64,000 nt of DNA from Gillisella vitis (GTDB lineage Bacteria > Pseudomonadota > Alphaproteobacteria > Rhizobiales > Rhizobiaceae): positions 186,001 to 250,000 of the forward strand of contig NZ_CP056050.1 of assembly GCF_021559775.1 (NCBI RefSeq), given 5' to 3'. Positions within the stretch are counted from its first letter, which is position 1. Every line of letters begins with the position of its first letter. The position numbers and the translations under genes are program-made. Below the pieces are notes generated by a model. It worked only from the letters and a program-made list of their open reading frames with translations, did not search any database and was not told the origin of the DNA. Positions 1-9,103 of the stretch are shown one piece after another.

Positions 1-811
1 TCACGTTAAGTTTCCCATGCCGAGAATGGGTTGAGGTTCTCGGATTTTCAGGGGATGCAAGCCGCAATTTTCCATGCGTCGAAAGCTTCGAGGCGATGGT
101 AGCGAATTGTTTGTGCGGCTCGGCGGCGGGATGGAACTGAAAAGCAATTCCGGGTAGCGGAGTGCATGGAGACGAACCGTTGCAATGCTCCCGTTGATCG
201 GTGGCCCTGCATGGTTCGTTCCCTTTTTCGAAACGGCAGGTGGCTGTTTTCAGCCCGATTGTTGAGGCCTTTGTGTGACCAATGAACGAGGCGGGGTGCC
301 ACGTCCGCCTTTGCTGCGCCGTAGGAGCGCAATTTATCAGTGATGATACGTTTGGGAACAAAGCAATAGCGTTTCATCAACGCCACCAGCAGGCGCTTGG
401 CCGCCTTTTTGTTGCGTCGCTTCTGCAAGATTTCTTCAAGAACAGTGCCATGCTGATCGACCGCACGCCAAAGCCAGAACTTCTCTCCAGCACATTTCAC
501 AACGGCTTCGTCCAGATGCCAAACATCGCCTGGGCGCGGCTGTCGCCGCCGCAAATTGCGAGCAATCTGGGGTCCGAACTTGGCGACCCAGCGGCGGACC
601 GTCTCATAAGAAACGTCGACACCACGCTCAAGAAGCATTTCCTCAACTTCACGCAGGCTCAGATTAAACCGCAGGTAAAGCCAGACTGCATGAGCAATGA
701 TTTGCGCAGGAAAACGGTGACGCTTGAAACTGATATCGGATGTTTGCATCGTCGAAATCTACGACCAACCCGAAACGCAGCCAACTGTGAGCCGATTAAC
801 GTGACAACACC
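1..811 (-). mobile_element. IS6-family insertion sequence, copy A (cut by window edge)
   Basis: This is a nearly complete IS6-family element. Its inner end finishes at 811 with the same terminal repeat, GTGTTGTCACGTTAA read inward, as the copy at 17409-18226. Comparison with that copy shows that about 7 bp of the outer end fall outside the window. The two copies are in opposite orientation and differ by only one base in the part I compared by eye (position 19, G here, C in the partner). No target duplication can be tested because the outer flank is missing. Confidence 0.9.
48..749 (-). CDS. IS6-family transposase (copy A)
   Basis: A 233-residue DDE transposase, the usual length for IS6 (about 230-240). 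It starts with the family-typical stretch RHRFPAQIIAHAVWLYLRF. The three acidic residues are visible: the first Asp in WHLDEAVV, the second in IITDKLRSYGAA, and the Glu in NNRAENSH. It has no frame damage and is identical in protein sequence to the transposase at 17471-18172, so both copies should be active and recently duplicated. It reads outward from the 16.6 kb segment between the two copies. IS6 elements move by replicative copy-in and often leave inversions or cointegrates. Confidence 0.95.
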   Translation of the reverse strand: MQTSDISFKRHRFPAQIIAHAVWLYLRFNLSLREVEEMLLERGVDVSYETVRRWVAKFGPQIARNLRRRQPRPGDVWHLDEAVVKCAGEKFWLWRAVDQHGTVLEEILQKRRNKKAAKRLLVALMKRYCFVPKRIITDKLRSYGAAKADVAPRLVHWSHKGLNNRAENSHLPFRKRERTMQGHRSTGALQRFVSMHSATRNCFSVPSRRRAAQTIRYHRLEAFDAWKIAACIP

Positions 812-901
812 GTTGCCTGACTTGCATCAGTTGGGTGTCGTTGGTAACCCCGGCCGTGCAATAAATTCAGGGCCATTGATCAGCTAACCACCGGCAACGG
901 C

Positions 902-3900
902 TCAATCCGCCGCCAGCTTGAACGCGGCACGAAGGTCTTCACTGGAAAATGGCTTTGACAGCAAGCTTACCCCCGCTGGCAACCCTTCGGGAAGTTCATG
1001 CCGACCGCTCGCTATGATAATCCCAAGACGCGGATGCATCTCCCTTGCCTTGACGACCAGTGTCTCTCCACTCATACCCGGCAGGCCCAGGTCGGTCACG
1101 AGGAAGTCGAAGTGGCCGCTTTGCAGCATCTCGATCGCCTGTTCGCCGCTCCCCGCTTCTTCCACCTGATGGCCGTCGTCAGCGATCATGTCGCAAATGT
1201 CCATCCGGATCAGCACATCGTCCTCGACGACCAAGATCTTGAACGGGCGTCCTTGGGGTTCTGATGGCGCTGGAACCGTAGGGACTGGCGCGGGTGCTGC
1301 TGTTTGCGGTTGTCGCGCTGTCAGCACCTGACGGATCTTCCTCGCCAGAGCGTCACGCGTGTATGGCTTGGAAAGCAGTTCCACGCCTGCATCGAGTCGC
1401 CCATGATGGACGATCGAATTTTCCGTGTAGCCTGAAGTGAAGAGGACAGCCAAGTTGGGTAACCGCTCCTTGGCTTTGCGTGCCAGTTCCGGGCTTTTGA
1501 GTTTGCCGGGCATGACGACATCGGTAAACAGCAGATCAATAGGAACGCCGCTTTCGATCACCGAAAGCGCACTTTGAGGATCCGATGCTTTAAGAATGCT
1601 ATATCCGAGATCCGATAGCAGCTCGATGACGGTGTCGCGGACGTTGTCATCGTCCTCGACGACCAGAATGGTTTCCGACCCGCCGAGCGAAGGGCCGACG
1701 TCTTGCCTGATCTCCACGTCTTCGGCGGCCGCGGTCTTTGGCAGATAGAGCTTTACGGTCGTCCCTTGGCCAAGCTCACTATAGATCTTCACGTGCCCGT
1801 TCGACTGCTTGACGAAGCCATAGACCATCGAAAGCCCAAGTCCGGTGCCCTTCCCTTCGGCCTTGGTGGAAAAGAAAGGCTCGAAGACCTGCTCTATGAC
1901 GTCGGGCGTCATTCCGGCACCGGTATCGGTGATCGCCAGCATGACGTATTGTCCGGGCTCGACCTCTGCATGGCGCGCCGCATAGGCGTCGTCCAAGAAG
2001 GCGTTACCCGCTTCGACCGTCAGTTTGCCAGCACCATCCATCGCGTCGCGAGCATTGATGGCCAAGTTGAGAACAGCGTTCTCCATCTGCGTCGGATCAA
2101 TCGACGTGTTCCACAGGCCGCCTGAGACGATCGTCTCGATCTCGATCGCTTCGCCGATAGAGCGACGCAAGAGATCATCCATGTTCGTTAACAACCGGCC
2201 GAGATGAACGACTTTCGGCGCGAGAGGCTGTCGTCGCCCAAATGCCAGAAGCTGGCTTGCCAGCTTGCCTCCTCTGATCACACCGGCAAGAGCATTAGTG
2301 ACACGCCGCTCGGCGCGCTCGTTTCCGGCCACGTCCTTGGCCAGAAGATTGAGATTCCCCGAAATGACCTGGAGAAGATTGTTGAAGTCGTGCGCAACGC
2401 CGCCGGTCAGCTTGCCGATCGTCTCCATCTTTTGGGATTGCTGCAAGGCGTTTTGCATTTCGAGTAGCTGGGCTGTTCGCTCTTCGACCCGAGCCTCGAG
2501 CTTAGCGGCGCTGATTTCGAGGGCTGCTTCTGCTTCCTTCTGGTCATGAATGTCGGTATTGGTGCCGATCCAGTGAGCGACACCGCCCCCCTCGGGCTTG
2601 ATCGGGACGGCGCGTGCAATATGCCATCGATAGGCGCCATCATGGCGGCGCAGACGGAATTCCACCTGATATTGCCTGGCAGCGGCACGAGCTTCTGTCC
2701 ATTCCTGCGCGGCGATATCGATATCATCGGGATGCACCATCGCGGCCCACCCGTTGCCAGTCAATTGCTCCGCGCTCATGCCGCTATAGGCAAACACCTG
2801 ATCATTGAACCAGTCGAGCGATCCATCGGAACGCGCCGTCCAGACGTGGTTCGGCATCGATTGCGAAAGCGTCCTGAACCGTTCCTCGCTTTCAAAAACA
2901 CGTTTCTCAGCAGCTTTGCGGATGGTGATGTCAAGAAAAAGGGCGGCGAAACGTTCAGGCCCTACCTTGCGGGCATGCGCCTCATACCAGCGGTTTCCCA
3001 GTGCCGGGATGTAGACCTCGAACTGCCTGGCCTGTCCGGTGTCGACGATCTCTCCATACGTGGCGATCAATTCGTCCTGAACGCCTGGTATCGCTTCGCG
3101 CACCGGCTGTCCGATCGTCTGGGCGGCAATCAGCCCCGTCTGTCGCTCGAATGCCGGGTTGATGTCGATAAAGACAAAGTCTATGACCCTACCTTCGGCG
3201 TCCCGCACCACCTCGGCGGTGAAGAAGCCTTCATGCATCTGCTCGAACAGCCCGCGCCAGCGCTCTTCGCTCTTTTGCAGCGTGACTTCCGCCTGCTTGC
3301 GGTCGGTGATGTCGAAAGCGATTCCGACGAAGCGTCTCCGGCCGCTGCGTTCACTGGATATCACCTGGCCTCGCCGTGCGATCCAACGGGTGTCCCCCGT
3401 CTTCGGATCGATACGGCGGTACTCGGCATATTCGAGCGGGTTGCTTTGTCCCAGTCGCGCAGGGCCGGAAACCGCGCGGTCATCTGGGTGAAGCAAGCTG
3501 ATAAGAAGATCATCCGTGATGCGGATATCGGGGTCTAGACCCCAGACTTTCCGGTATTCCTGCGAGACATGGAGTTCGCCGCTTGCCGGAAACCATTCGA
3601 ATGTGCCAACACCGCCGGCCTGTTGGGCGATCTCCAGCCGCTGCTCGACACGAACCCTCTCCGTCGTATCTTTCAAGATCACCAGAACGCCGGCCGGTAT
3701 CCCATTCGCATCGAGGAGGGGGCTGAAGTCGAGATTGAGCCAGACATCTTCTGGGCCTGCGCCCCGTTCAATGACGGCATGACGGTCGCGAAAAGAGAGA
3801 GTTCGTCCGCCCAACACGACCTTGACGACCCTGCTGTTGAGCGCTGCCAGTTCGGGCCAGGCCTCTGAAATCGGCCGGCCGGGAAACGCGGAGTGCCGCT

Positions 3901-4171
3901 GACCCGCGAAATCGGCGTAGGCACTGTTATGGAAGACCCAGCCGTCCTCACCCCAGAGAATTGCCATCGGAACGCCGGCACTGAGGACCAGACTCAGCGT
4001 CTGCTCAAGCACCGTAGGCCACGCCGCGCGCGGCCCTAACCCCGTGAAACTCCAGTCGATCGTGTCGATCGACCGGGCCAGGTCCCCACGCCGTCCGTTA
4101 GAAGGAGCTTGAGCATTCAGTTTCGGCATCTTGATTTCGCGCATTGATAAGAGCCGCGCTATACCAGACAT
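902..4171 (-). CDS. Hybrid sensor histidine kinase with four PAS domains and two receiver domains
   Basis: A 1089-residue protein with no transmembrane segment, so probably a cytoplasmic sensor. Four PAS-like domains lie at about 55-175, 180-295, 305-420 and 428-550. A HisKA domain follows with the phospho-acceptor His594 in GGVAHDFNNLL, then a HATPase domain (about 690-812; DTGAGM and GTGLGLSMV boxes). Two receiver domains end the protein, with acceptor Asp884 (LFTDVVMPG) and Asp1027 (LVTDLGLPG). The last receiver stands alone after a proline/alanine linker. Other possible starts are Met10 or Met15 (4129); no start has a strong ribosome site. The signal and output partner are unknown. It lies 90 bp inside the IS6 copy and is not visibly damaged. 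Confidence 0.88.
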   Translation of the reverse strand: MSGIARLLSMREIKMPKLNAQAPSNGRRGDLARSIDTIDWSFTGLGPRAAWPTVLEQTLSLVLSAGVPMAILWGEDGWVFHNSAYADFAGQRHSAFPGRPISEAWPELAALNSRVVKVVLGGRTLSFRDRHAVIERGAGPEDVWLNLDFSPLLDANGIPAGVLVILKDTTERVRVEQRLEIAQQAGGVGTFEWFPASGELHVSQEYRKVWGLDPDIRITDDLLISLLHPDDRAVSGPARLGQSNPLEYAEYRRIDPKTGDTRWIARRGQVISSERSGRRRFVGIAFDITDRKQAEVTLQKSEERWRGLFEQMHEGFFTAEVVRDAEGRVIDFVFIDINPAFERQTGLIAAQTIGQPVREAIPGVQDELIATYGEIVDTGQARQFEVYIPALGNRWYEAHARKVGPERFAALFLDITIRKAAEKRVFESEERFRTLSQSMPNHVWTARSDGSLDWFNDQVFAYSGMSAEQLTGNGWAAMVHPDDIDIAAQEWTEARAAARQYQVEFRLRRHDGAYRWHIARAVPIKPEGGGVAHWIGTNTDIHDQKEAEAALEISAAKLEARVEERTAQLLEMQNALQQSQKMETIGKLTGGVAHDFNNLLQVISGNLNLLAKDVAGNERAERRVTNALAGVIRGGKLASQLLAFGRRQPLAPKVVHLGRLLTNMDDLLRRSIGEAIEIETIVSGGLWNTSIDPTQMENAVLNLAINARDAMDGAGKLTVEAGNAFLDDAYAARHAEVEPGQYVMLAITDTGAGMTPDVIEQVFEPFFSTKAEGKGTGLGLSMVYGFVKQSNGHVKIYSELGQGTTVKLYLPKTAAAEDVEIRQDVGPSLGGSETILVVEDDDNVRDTVIELLSDLGYSILKASDPQSALSVIESGVPIDLLFTDVVMPGKLKSPELARKAKERLPNLAVLFTSGYTENSIVHHGRLDAGVELLSKPYTRDALARKIRQVLTARQPQTAAPAPVPTVPAPSEPQGRPFKILVVEDDVLIRMDICDMIADDGHQVEEAGSGEQAIEMLQSGHFDFLVTDLGLPGMSGETLVVKAREMHPRLGIIIASGRHELPEGLPAGVSLLSKPFSSEDLRAAFKLAAD

Positions 4172-4350
4172 TCACAAGAATGTATAGGATAATGGCTCTA
4201 ATTAGGAGCGCTCACTGCGACCGATCAAGATCTCGATCAACAGAACAGGTGGCTTTACCATATAGAGCTGGCTCGGGAAATCTGCACAGCTAGGATAAGT
4301 GGAGTTTCTGCCTGACTTCGGCTTAGGTGCCGGGAACAGGAGATACCCTG

Positions 4351-4447
4351 ACAAGACGACCGCGCCGGAACCATAGCCCGGCTTTCAAGGCAAAGGTGGC
4401 GCTCGCCGCCATCCGAGGCGAGCAGACGCTAGTGGAATTGTCCCAGC
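4351..4447 (+). pseudogene. Remnant of an IS3-family OrfA
   Basis: The frame beginning at 4351 reads TRRPRRNHSPAFKAKVALAA followed by IRGEQTLVELSQR. This is the typical N-terminus of the OrfA helix-turn-helix protein of IS3-family elements of the IS51/IS407 type. It breaks off exactly at the end of the IS6-type element at 4448, so that element probably inserted into or deleted the rest. It is unrelated to the IS3 element at 29.6 kb. The 180 bp before it hold nothing else I recognise. Confidence 0.7.
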
Positions 4448-5265
4448 GGCAATGTAAACTTAGCGCTTCGCAGTCATGATCTGGGGTTGAGGTTCTGGTT
4501 CAGGCGGCTTGAATGCCAGCGATTTGGTACCATGTTCGCATGGCTGTTTCTCGCAATTCGCGATAATGGGTGGATGGAATGTCGTGGCGGGAAACGTGAA
4601 AGAGGTTGGCAATCGGATCGTGGATGGAAACGAACCGTTGAAGGTGCCTCGCTGACTTGAAGCGCCTCATAATCCTTTCACGCCGTCGGACAGGCTGATG
4701 AGAATTCTCGGCCCGATTGTTCAGGCCCTTGTGCGAGCGATGTTCGATGCCGGGCATGATATCACGCTTCGCCGCACCGTAGGATCGAAGCTTGTCGGTG
4801 ATTATCACACGCGGCGCACGGCATTGCCCTTTCAGAAGCTTTCGCATCAAACGCTTTGCCGCCTTGGCATCGCGGCGGCTTTGCACCAGCACGTCGAGAA
4901 CAAAACCGTCCTGATCGACGGCGCGCCAGAGCCAATGTTTCTTGCCGGCGATCGTGATGACAACCTCTTCGAAGTGCCATTTGTCACCGAGCCTGCCAGC
5001 TGAGCGCCTCCGGATGTCATTAGCGAAATGCCTGTCGAACTTCTCCGCCCAGAGCCTCACGGTTTGGTGAGAGACGATGAGGCCACGGGCAGCCAGCATA
5101 TCCTCGACCATCCGCAGGCTCAGCGGAAGCCGGAAATAGAGCCAAACGGCATGGGCAATCACCTCGGCTGGAAATCGATGGCGACGATAAAGAGGATCAC
5201 GGGCAAATCTGGTCATGCCACAAGATCCCAAATGTTGATCGATGCCAGGTTAACTTTACAGTGCC
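4448..5265 (-). mobile_element. Second, divergent IS6-family element
   Basis: An 818 bp element bounded by imperfect inverted repeats: GGCAATGTAAACTTA at the left, and GGCACTGTAAAGTTA read inward at the right. It has the same length as the two IS6 copies at the window ends but a clearly different sequence. The 8 bp on each side (GTCCCAGC and ATGGCGAC) do not match, so the target duplication is gone or the element arose by rearrangement. On the left it abuts an IS3 remnant and on the right a truncated gene. Confidence 0.85.
4500..5216 (-). CDS. IS6-family transposase with altered first catalytic Asp
   Basis: A transposase of about 238 residues counted from MTRFARDPLYRRHRFPAEV; an upstream in-frame Met at 5231 is less likely. 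The second Asp (IITDKLRSYGAA) and Glu (NNRAENSH) of the DDE triad are present. The first site reads KWHFEEVVI, whereas the family and the other copies in this window have WHLDE. The catalytic Asp is thus replaced by Glu and the preceding Leu by Phe. The reading frame is otherwise open, so the element is probably structurally intact but enzymatically dead or impaired. Confidence 0.88.
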   Translation of the reverse strand: MTRFARDPLYRRHRFPAEVIAHAVWLYFRLPLSLRMVEDMLAARGLIVSHQTVRLWAEKFDRHFANDIRRRSAGRLGDKWHFEEVVITIAGKKHWLWRAVDQDGFVLDVLVQSRRDAKAAKRLMRKLLKGQCRAPRVIITDKLRSYGAAKRDIMPGIEHRSHKGLNNRAENSHQPVRRRERIMRRFKSARHLQRFVSIHDPIANLFHVSRHDIPSTHYRELRETAMRTWYQIAGIQAA

Positions 5266-5425
5266 ATGGCGACAGCTCTCTATCCGGCGCGTTCGCGCTC
5301 CAGCCGCTCTGTCCAAGAGCCTCCCGCGTCACGATGACCAGCCAGTTTACATGCCTGTCGCGCATCGGAATATGCGCATTTTCGTCGGCAATGAAGGCCG
5401 GAAGATCTCGCAGAACCAATGCCAT
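5266..5425 (-). pseudogene. 5' fragment of a small DUF1488-like protein, cut by the IS6-type element
   Basis: Reading leftward from ATG at 5425, about 53 residues are open before the frame runs into the IS end at 5265. The N-terminus (MALVLRDLPAFIADENAH, later LVIVTREALGQ) resembles small DUF1488 proteins, which have a short beta-rich start followed by a VTxEAL segment. This is a weak, by-eye match. The 3' part of the gene is missing. Confidence 0.4.
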
Positions 5426-5518
5426 TGATTACTTCCAACGCCGAGAGGAGATCGTTAGACGGTATTAGGCCGAAGCGGAGCGGAACCCCGCTTCGGCTGC
5501 GAAAGTCGGAAATTCGCC

Positions 5519-6016
5519 TCAGCCTTCTGCCTTCTCATTGACGACAGAGGTGGCGATACCAGTCAACGCAATATCGGTCGCCTGTTCCTCGTCGAGCGTC
5601 GTCTGTAGCAGTTTGGCTGCATCCTTCAGGCCAAGCTCAAGCGCCCAGGCGCGCAGGGTGCCGTAGCGTGACATCTCGTAATGCTCGACCGCCTGTGCGG
5701 CGGCAAGCAGACCGGCGTCGAGGGCGGGAGAACCTTCGTATTCTTCCAGGATTTCGTCTCCCTCGTCGGTGATGCCCAGAATCGCATCGCAGGTCTTGGC
5801 TTCAGGCTTCTTGCCGATGATCTTGAAGACTTGCTCCAGACGCTCGACGTGGACCTTGGTCTCGCCGATGTGCTTTTCGAAAGCGTCCTTGAGCTGCTTG
5901 CTCTTGGCAGCCTTGTGCAGCTTTGGAAGGGTTTCGACAATCTTGTTCTCGGCGAAGTAGACGTCTTTCAACGTGTCGTGAAACAGTTCGTCGAGGGTTT
6001 TGATAGCTTTGGCCAT
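5519..6016 (-). CDS. YciE/YciF-type ferritin-like protein (DUF892)
   Basis: A 165-residue all-helical protein of the DUF892 family, full length. The pattern LDELFHDTLKDVYFAENKI, then ETKVHVERLEQVF, AVEHYEMSRYGTL and DEEQATD places Glu and His residues as in ferritin-like four-helix bundles. Members are linked to stress responses and possible di-iron binding; the biochemical role is not settled. It lies 63 bp downstream of the membrane protein gene at 6080-6994 on the same strand, so the two are probably cotranscribed. The start is at ATG 6016 behind a GGAG-containing site. Confidence 0.9.
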   Translation of the reverse strand: MAKAIKTLDELFHDTLKDVYFAENKIVETLPKLHKAAKSKQLKDAFEKHIGETKVHVERLEQVFKIIGKKPEAKTCDAILGITDEGDEILEEYEGSPALDAGLLAAAQAVEHYEMSRYGTLRAWALELGLKDAAKLLQTTLDEEQATDIALTGIATSVVNEKAEG

Positions 6017-6079
6017 GATGGCGCTCCAAATGATGAGAGGAAAAAAGAAGCCAACCCTTTGTGGAGAGGGCCGGCAATG

Positions 6080-6994
6080 TTAACGGACGTGGCGAACGGA
6101 GGTCTCGGTGGCATAAAGGTTATGCTTGGTGCCGTAGACCCCACCGAACCAGGCGGCGATTGCACCGATCAGGAGAGCAATGAAGCCGAGGATCGCACCG
6201 GCCGAGACGGCTTTGGTCGCGGTCTGTGCAGCTTCAAGCGCCTGGGCCTTGGCAGCCTGCACGTTGTCATTATAAGTCTTCATGTACTGATCGACCTGAG
6301 TGCGGGCCTGATCAACCGGAATGTTCTGGGCCTTGGCGATCGCGTCCGCGGCACGGTTGCGGGCATCGTCCGCCTTTGCAGTGTCGCCGGTGACGGCGGC
6401 CTGAACTGCGGAGATGGCAGCATTGCGCAGCGCTTCCGGATCATTGCCGCCCGAGGCGTCGCGGATCTGCTGTTCAATCCCGGCCATTGGGTTTGCCGAG
6501 TTGGCCATCGCTGGGGCTGCTGCGGTCACCGCTGTCGCCGTCGTGCTGCCAACGCCGCTGACAATGCTCGACAGACCGCTGAACGCACCGCCGACCAGAG
6601 CGCCGACGGAGGTGGTCAGCAAATAGAGAATAACCAGCGTGGTCACCGCCCAGGTGGTCAGACCCTGGTAGCCGCCGGTCGAATTGCTCGGACGGCCGGA
6701 AAGACGGCTGGCGATGTAGCCACCGACGAAGGAGGCGATCAGACCGGCGACCACAAACCACAGACCGCCGGCGATCGAGAATGTGCTGGCATCGGGGTTA
6801 TCGTAACGCGCCGGGTCGATAACCGCTGCGCCGATACCCACGCCAAGGAGGTTGAGAAGAAACTGGACAGCCAGTCCGACGAAAACGCCAGCAAGGATGG
6901 CGCCCCACGAGACTTTGTAGAGCGCTGCGGTCGATCCGCCATCGACGCCATAGGCGATATCGCGCGAGAGGTGGGTAGAAACGGGTTCGGTCAT
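6080..6994 (-). CDS. PhnA-like multi-spanning membrane protein
   Basis: A 304-residue protein with about four hydrophobic segments: WGAILAGVFVGLAVQFLLNL near 30-50, one near 75-95, VTTLVILYLLTTSVGALVGG near 117-136, and a last one near 270-290. Between the third and last segments is a long Ala-rich charged helical region (about 165-260) that may project from the membrane. The pattern matches rhizobial proteins annotated as PhnA-like, which often sit near ferritin-like and general-stress genes. Function unknown. A GGAAC lies about 35 bp upstream, but I do not find a CGTT at EcfG spacing. Confidence 0.75.
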   Translation of the reverse strand: MTEPVSTHLSRDIAYGVDGGSTAALYKVSWGAILAGVFVGLAVQFLLNLLGVGIGAAVIDPARYDNPDASTFSIAGGLWFVVAGLIASFVGGYIASRLSGRPSNSTGGYQGLTTWAVTTLVILYLLTTSVGALVGGAFSGLSSIVSGVGSTTATAVTAAAPAMANSANPMAGIEQQIRDASGGNDPEALRNAAISAVQAAVTGDTAKADDARNRAADAIAKAQNIPVDQARTQVDQYMKTYNDNVQAAKAQALEAAQTATKAVSAGAILGFIALLIGAIAAWFGGVYGTKHNLYATETSVRHVR

Positions 6995-7277
6995 GGTGGC
7001 CCCTTAGGTGTTCACGGGATCGTGAGTTCCACCATAACTCGCAAATGTCGTCGATGTTCCGCTTGGGCTACCGCGCGCCGTAAATGAGAATGGCAGTGTG
7101 GGGTGACACCGCCGCTCTCATGCTTTTGAATGGATAGATCAGTCCCGACGGATACCGAGCGTGCCATCCTTGCGGACGGCGCCTTCGCGGCGTTCGTCTT
7201 CGATATCAACTGGGTGTTGAGGACCGTATCGGAAACCGTTAGTCTCGCCGCTCCAGCCGCAAACCTCTCCATCTGGC

Positions 7278-7640
7278 AGCCAGAATTAAGCCCCATCTCC
7301 CGCATCGGACGCATTACCGCTTGGGTGTTGTAAGGCGTGGGGAAAAACCGCGCGGGAACCGGCAACGAAGCGGAGGTGACGGCGCGCAATGCAGACGTGA
7401 CGATAAGTCGGATGGGCGGCCAGCGATTTCGGACCGAGGCGGCGAGTTTCAAGCCATCCATGTCGCCTGGCATATCAACATCGGTGAACAGCATGTTGAT
7501 TTTCGGATGCCGCAGCAGCACGTTCAGCGCTTCTGCCGAGTTTCGGCATCGTAGACCGTGAGTCGGTCAGCCTAGGTCACAGGCATCTTGATGCGGATCA
7601 GGCTGTCATCTTCGATCATGTCTTGGATCATGATTTTTCG
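7278..7640 (-). pseudogene. Degenerate CheY-like response regulator
   Basis: The strand encodes a receiver domain in pieces. From about 7633 it reads MIQDMIEDDSLIRIK, then an in-frame stop near 7575, then LTVYDAE, then a one-base loss near 7538, and finally the clean stretch LRHPKINMLFTDVDMPGDMD. The acceptor Asp is present (FTDVDMP). The conserved Lys-Pro near the end is Thr-Pro (RFFPTPYN), and this Lys is normally needed for signalling. Several lesions plus the lost Lys make a pseudogene far more likely than sequencing error. The 283 bp between it and the membrane protein gene hold nothing recognisable. Confidence 0.75.
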
Positions 7641-7937
7641 ACTTCCGTGCCCGCGAGAGTGTGCGGAACGCATTTAAATATGGGGCGGTTGGCGCGAACT
7701 CCTTTGCCATTTCACGTTTGAAGTCTGTCGCGAATACACGGGATATGAGCCTTGAACCAATTCACTTGCGACTCATTGCACCACGAGTGGATCATATCGT
7801 TCTTCCCAAGGAACCCCGGTAAGAGGCTGATGGGGCGTCGCGGGGCAGGCTGTGCAGAAACACCTCATTCTCTTCGGTCTTGAAGCCTCGCCCGCTGTAT
7901 CAAAGGCAGACCGCGGCGCCGTCTGCACAAGAGTATG

Positions 7938-7977
7938 ATTGACTAGGAAACTTTCCTGATATAGTTTCCTTGTCAAT
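7938..7977. promoter_or_regulatory. Inverted-repeat operator upstream of marR
   Basis: Two 15-bp arms, ATTGACTAGGAAACT (7938-7952) and AGTTTCCTTGTCAAT (7963-7977), are complementary at 14 of 15 positions across a 10-bp spacer. The site ends 14 bp before the marR start codon. Its size and position are what is expected for a MarR dimer repressing its own gene. Confidence 0.75.
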
Positions 7978-7991
7978 CACTGGAGAGCCCC

Positions 7992-8453
7992 ATGCCGTCA
8001 ATCCAACCCGCGTCGGACTTGACCGCCCATCTCGGCTACTGGCTACGCCACGTCTCCAACCACGTCTCGCAAGCCTTTGCCCGCAAGGTTGAGGCGCATG
8101 GTGTGACGGTGGCGGAATGGGTGCTGATGCGCCATCTGCTGGAGGACGAAGCCCTTGCTCCGAGCCGTCTGGCTGAGCGTATGGGCATGACACGCGGCGC
8201 CATCTCAAAGCTGGCCGACCGGCTGATCGCCAAATCGATGCTGGTGCGCGTCGCCGATCCGGAGGACGGGCGGGCCCAGACGCTTTCACTCGCGTCCGCT
8301 GGCCGCGCCCTTGTGCCGAAACTGGCGGCGCTGGCCGACCTCAACGATGCCGAATTCTTCGATCACCTGGCACCGGATGACCGCGCGGTTCTGCTCTGCA
8401 CCCTGCGGGAGATCGTAGAGAAACACGGTCTCAAATCCATGCCCGTCGATTGA
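7992..8453 (+). CDS. MarR-family transcriptional regulator
   Basis: A 153-residue protein with the MarR winged-helix layout: N-terminal dimerisation helices, an HTH near 55-90 (LAPSRLAERMGMTRGAISKL), and the wing with the family motif DPEDGRAQTLSLASAGR. The start at 7992 follows GGAGAG. The strong inverted repeat just upstream suggests autorepression. The next gene, 41 bp downstream, is a frameshifted DUF1398 gene, so the regulator may once have controlled a MarR-DUF1398 operon. Confidence 0.92.
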   Translation: MPSIQPASDLTAHLGYWLRHVSNHVSQAFARKVEAHGVTVAEWVLMRHLLEDEALAPSRLAERMGMTRGAISKLADRLIAKSMLVRVADPEDGRAQTLSLASAGRALVPKLAALADLNDAEFFDHLAPDDRAVLLCTLREIVEKHGLKSMPVD

Positions 8454-8493
8454 TGACGGACACCCTCACATCTCACCACGAAAGGACACTGAC

Positions 8494-8912
8494 ATGACGA
8501 CCAAATGGGAAAATGTGGCCCGCACTTGCCTTGAGGGCGCGGAATCGGGCACCATGACCTTCCCGCAGATCGTCGGCACACTGATCGAGGCCGGCTTCGA
8601 CGGCTATGCGGTCGATTTGCGCCGCGCCACCGCCATCTATTACCTCCGGACGGCGAAGCCGTCGAACTGGAAGCAACGCGGACCAAACCGGTCGCCCAGC
8701 TTTTCGACTCGGCCACGGTCAAGGAAGCGATCAGCGAGGCCGAGGCCCTGGTGCCGGGCTACACCTACAAGGGCTTCTGCGCCAAGGTGGCCGGGGCGGG
8801 CTGCGCGGGCTACCTGGTCTCATTTCTGGGCAAGCGGGTGCTTTACTACGGCCGCACCGGCGAGACCCACACCGAGTATTTTCCCGGGACGCAGCCGGCG
8901 GCCAAATCATGA
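8494..8912 (+). pseudogene. DUF1398-family protein with a frameshift
   Basis: The frame from ATG 8494 reads about 51 residues of a DUF1398 protein up to RRATAIYYL. It then continues in another frame from about 8648 (PDGEAVELEATRTKPVAQLF, later KRVLYYGRTGETHTEYFPG) to a stop at 8910-8912. One base is missing in the CCTCCGG stretch at about 8643-8648. The joined product would be about 140 residues, normal for the family. A very short ORF starting in the ATGA overlap with the stop (8910-9003) does not resemble a known protein. Confidence 0.8.
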
Positions 8913-9103
8913 AGCCCACCGGCATCATGGAGGGCGGAATTATACCCGCACTCTTCCTCGGCCCTGCCGCTTGTCCTGCGCTGGGTGACCGGCAATTCGT
9001 TTGAGCGAGTCGCTCGGTTTAATCTCCTCTCGAAAAAATTTGTGCAGCGCAGCATTCGTACCCACTTATAGTCCTTGAGCCAAGACGGGCAAAGGAGACG
9101 GAA

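Noticed and set aside
282..887. 201-codon frame opposite the IS6 transposase; the same frame recurs at 17312-17938
   Set aside because: It is the antisense shadow of the transposase and repeats only because the IS does.
2546..3538. 330-codon frame opposite the PAS region of the hybrid kinase
   Set aside because: It lies wholly antisense to a well-supported gene, has no family pattern, and long antisense frames are usual in GC-rich DNA.
6995..7030. GGAAC upstream of the PhnA-like gene as an EcfG promoter
   Set aside because: No CGTT is found 16 or 17 bp after it.
5681..7087. 468-codon frame opposite the DUF892 and membrane protein genes
   Set aside because: It spans two real genes and their spacer on the other strand and has low-complexity Gly/Asp/Arg-rich content typical of shadows.
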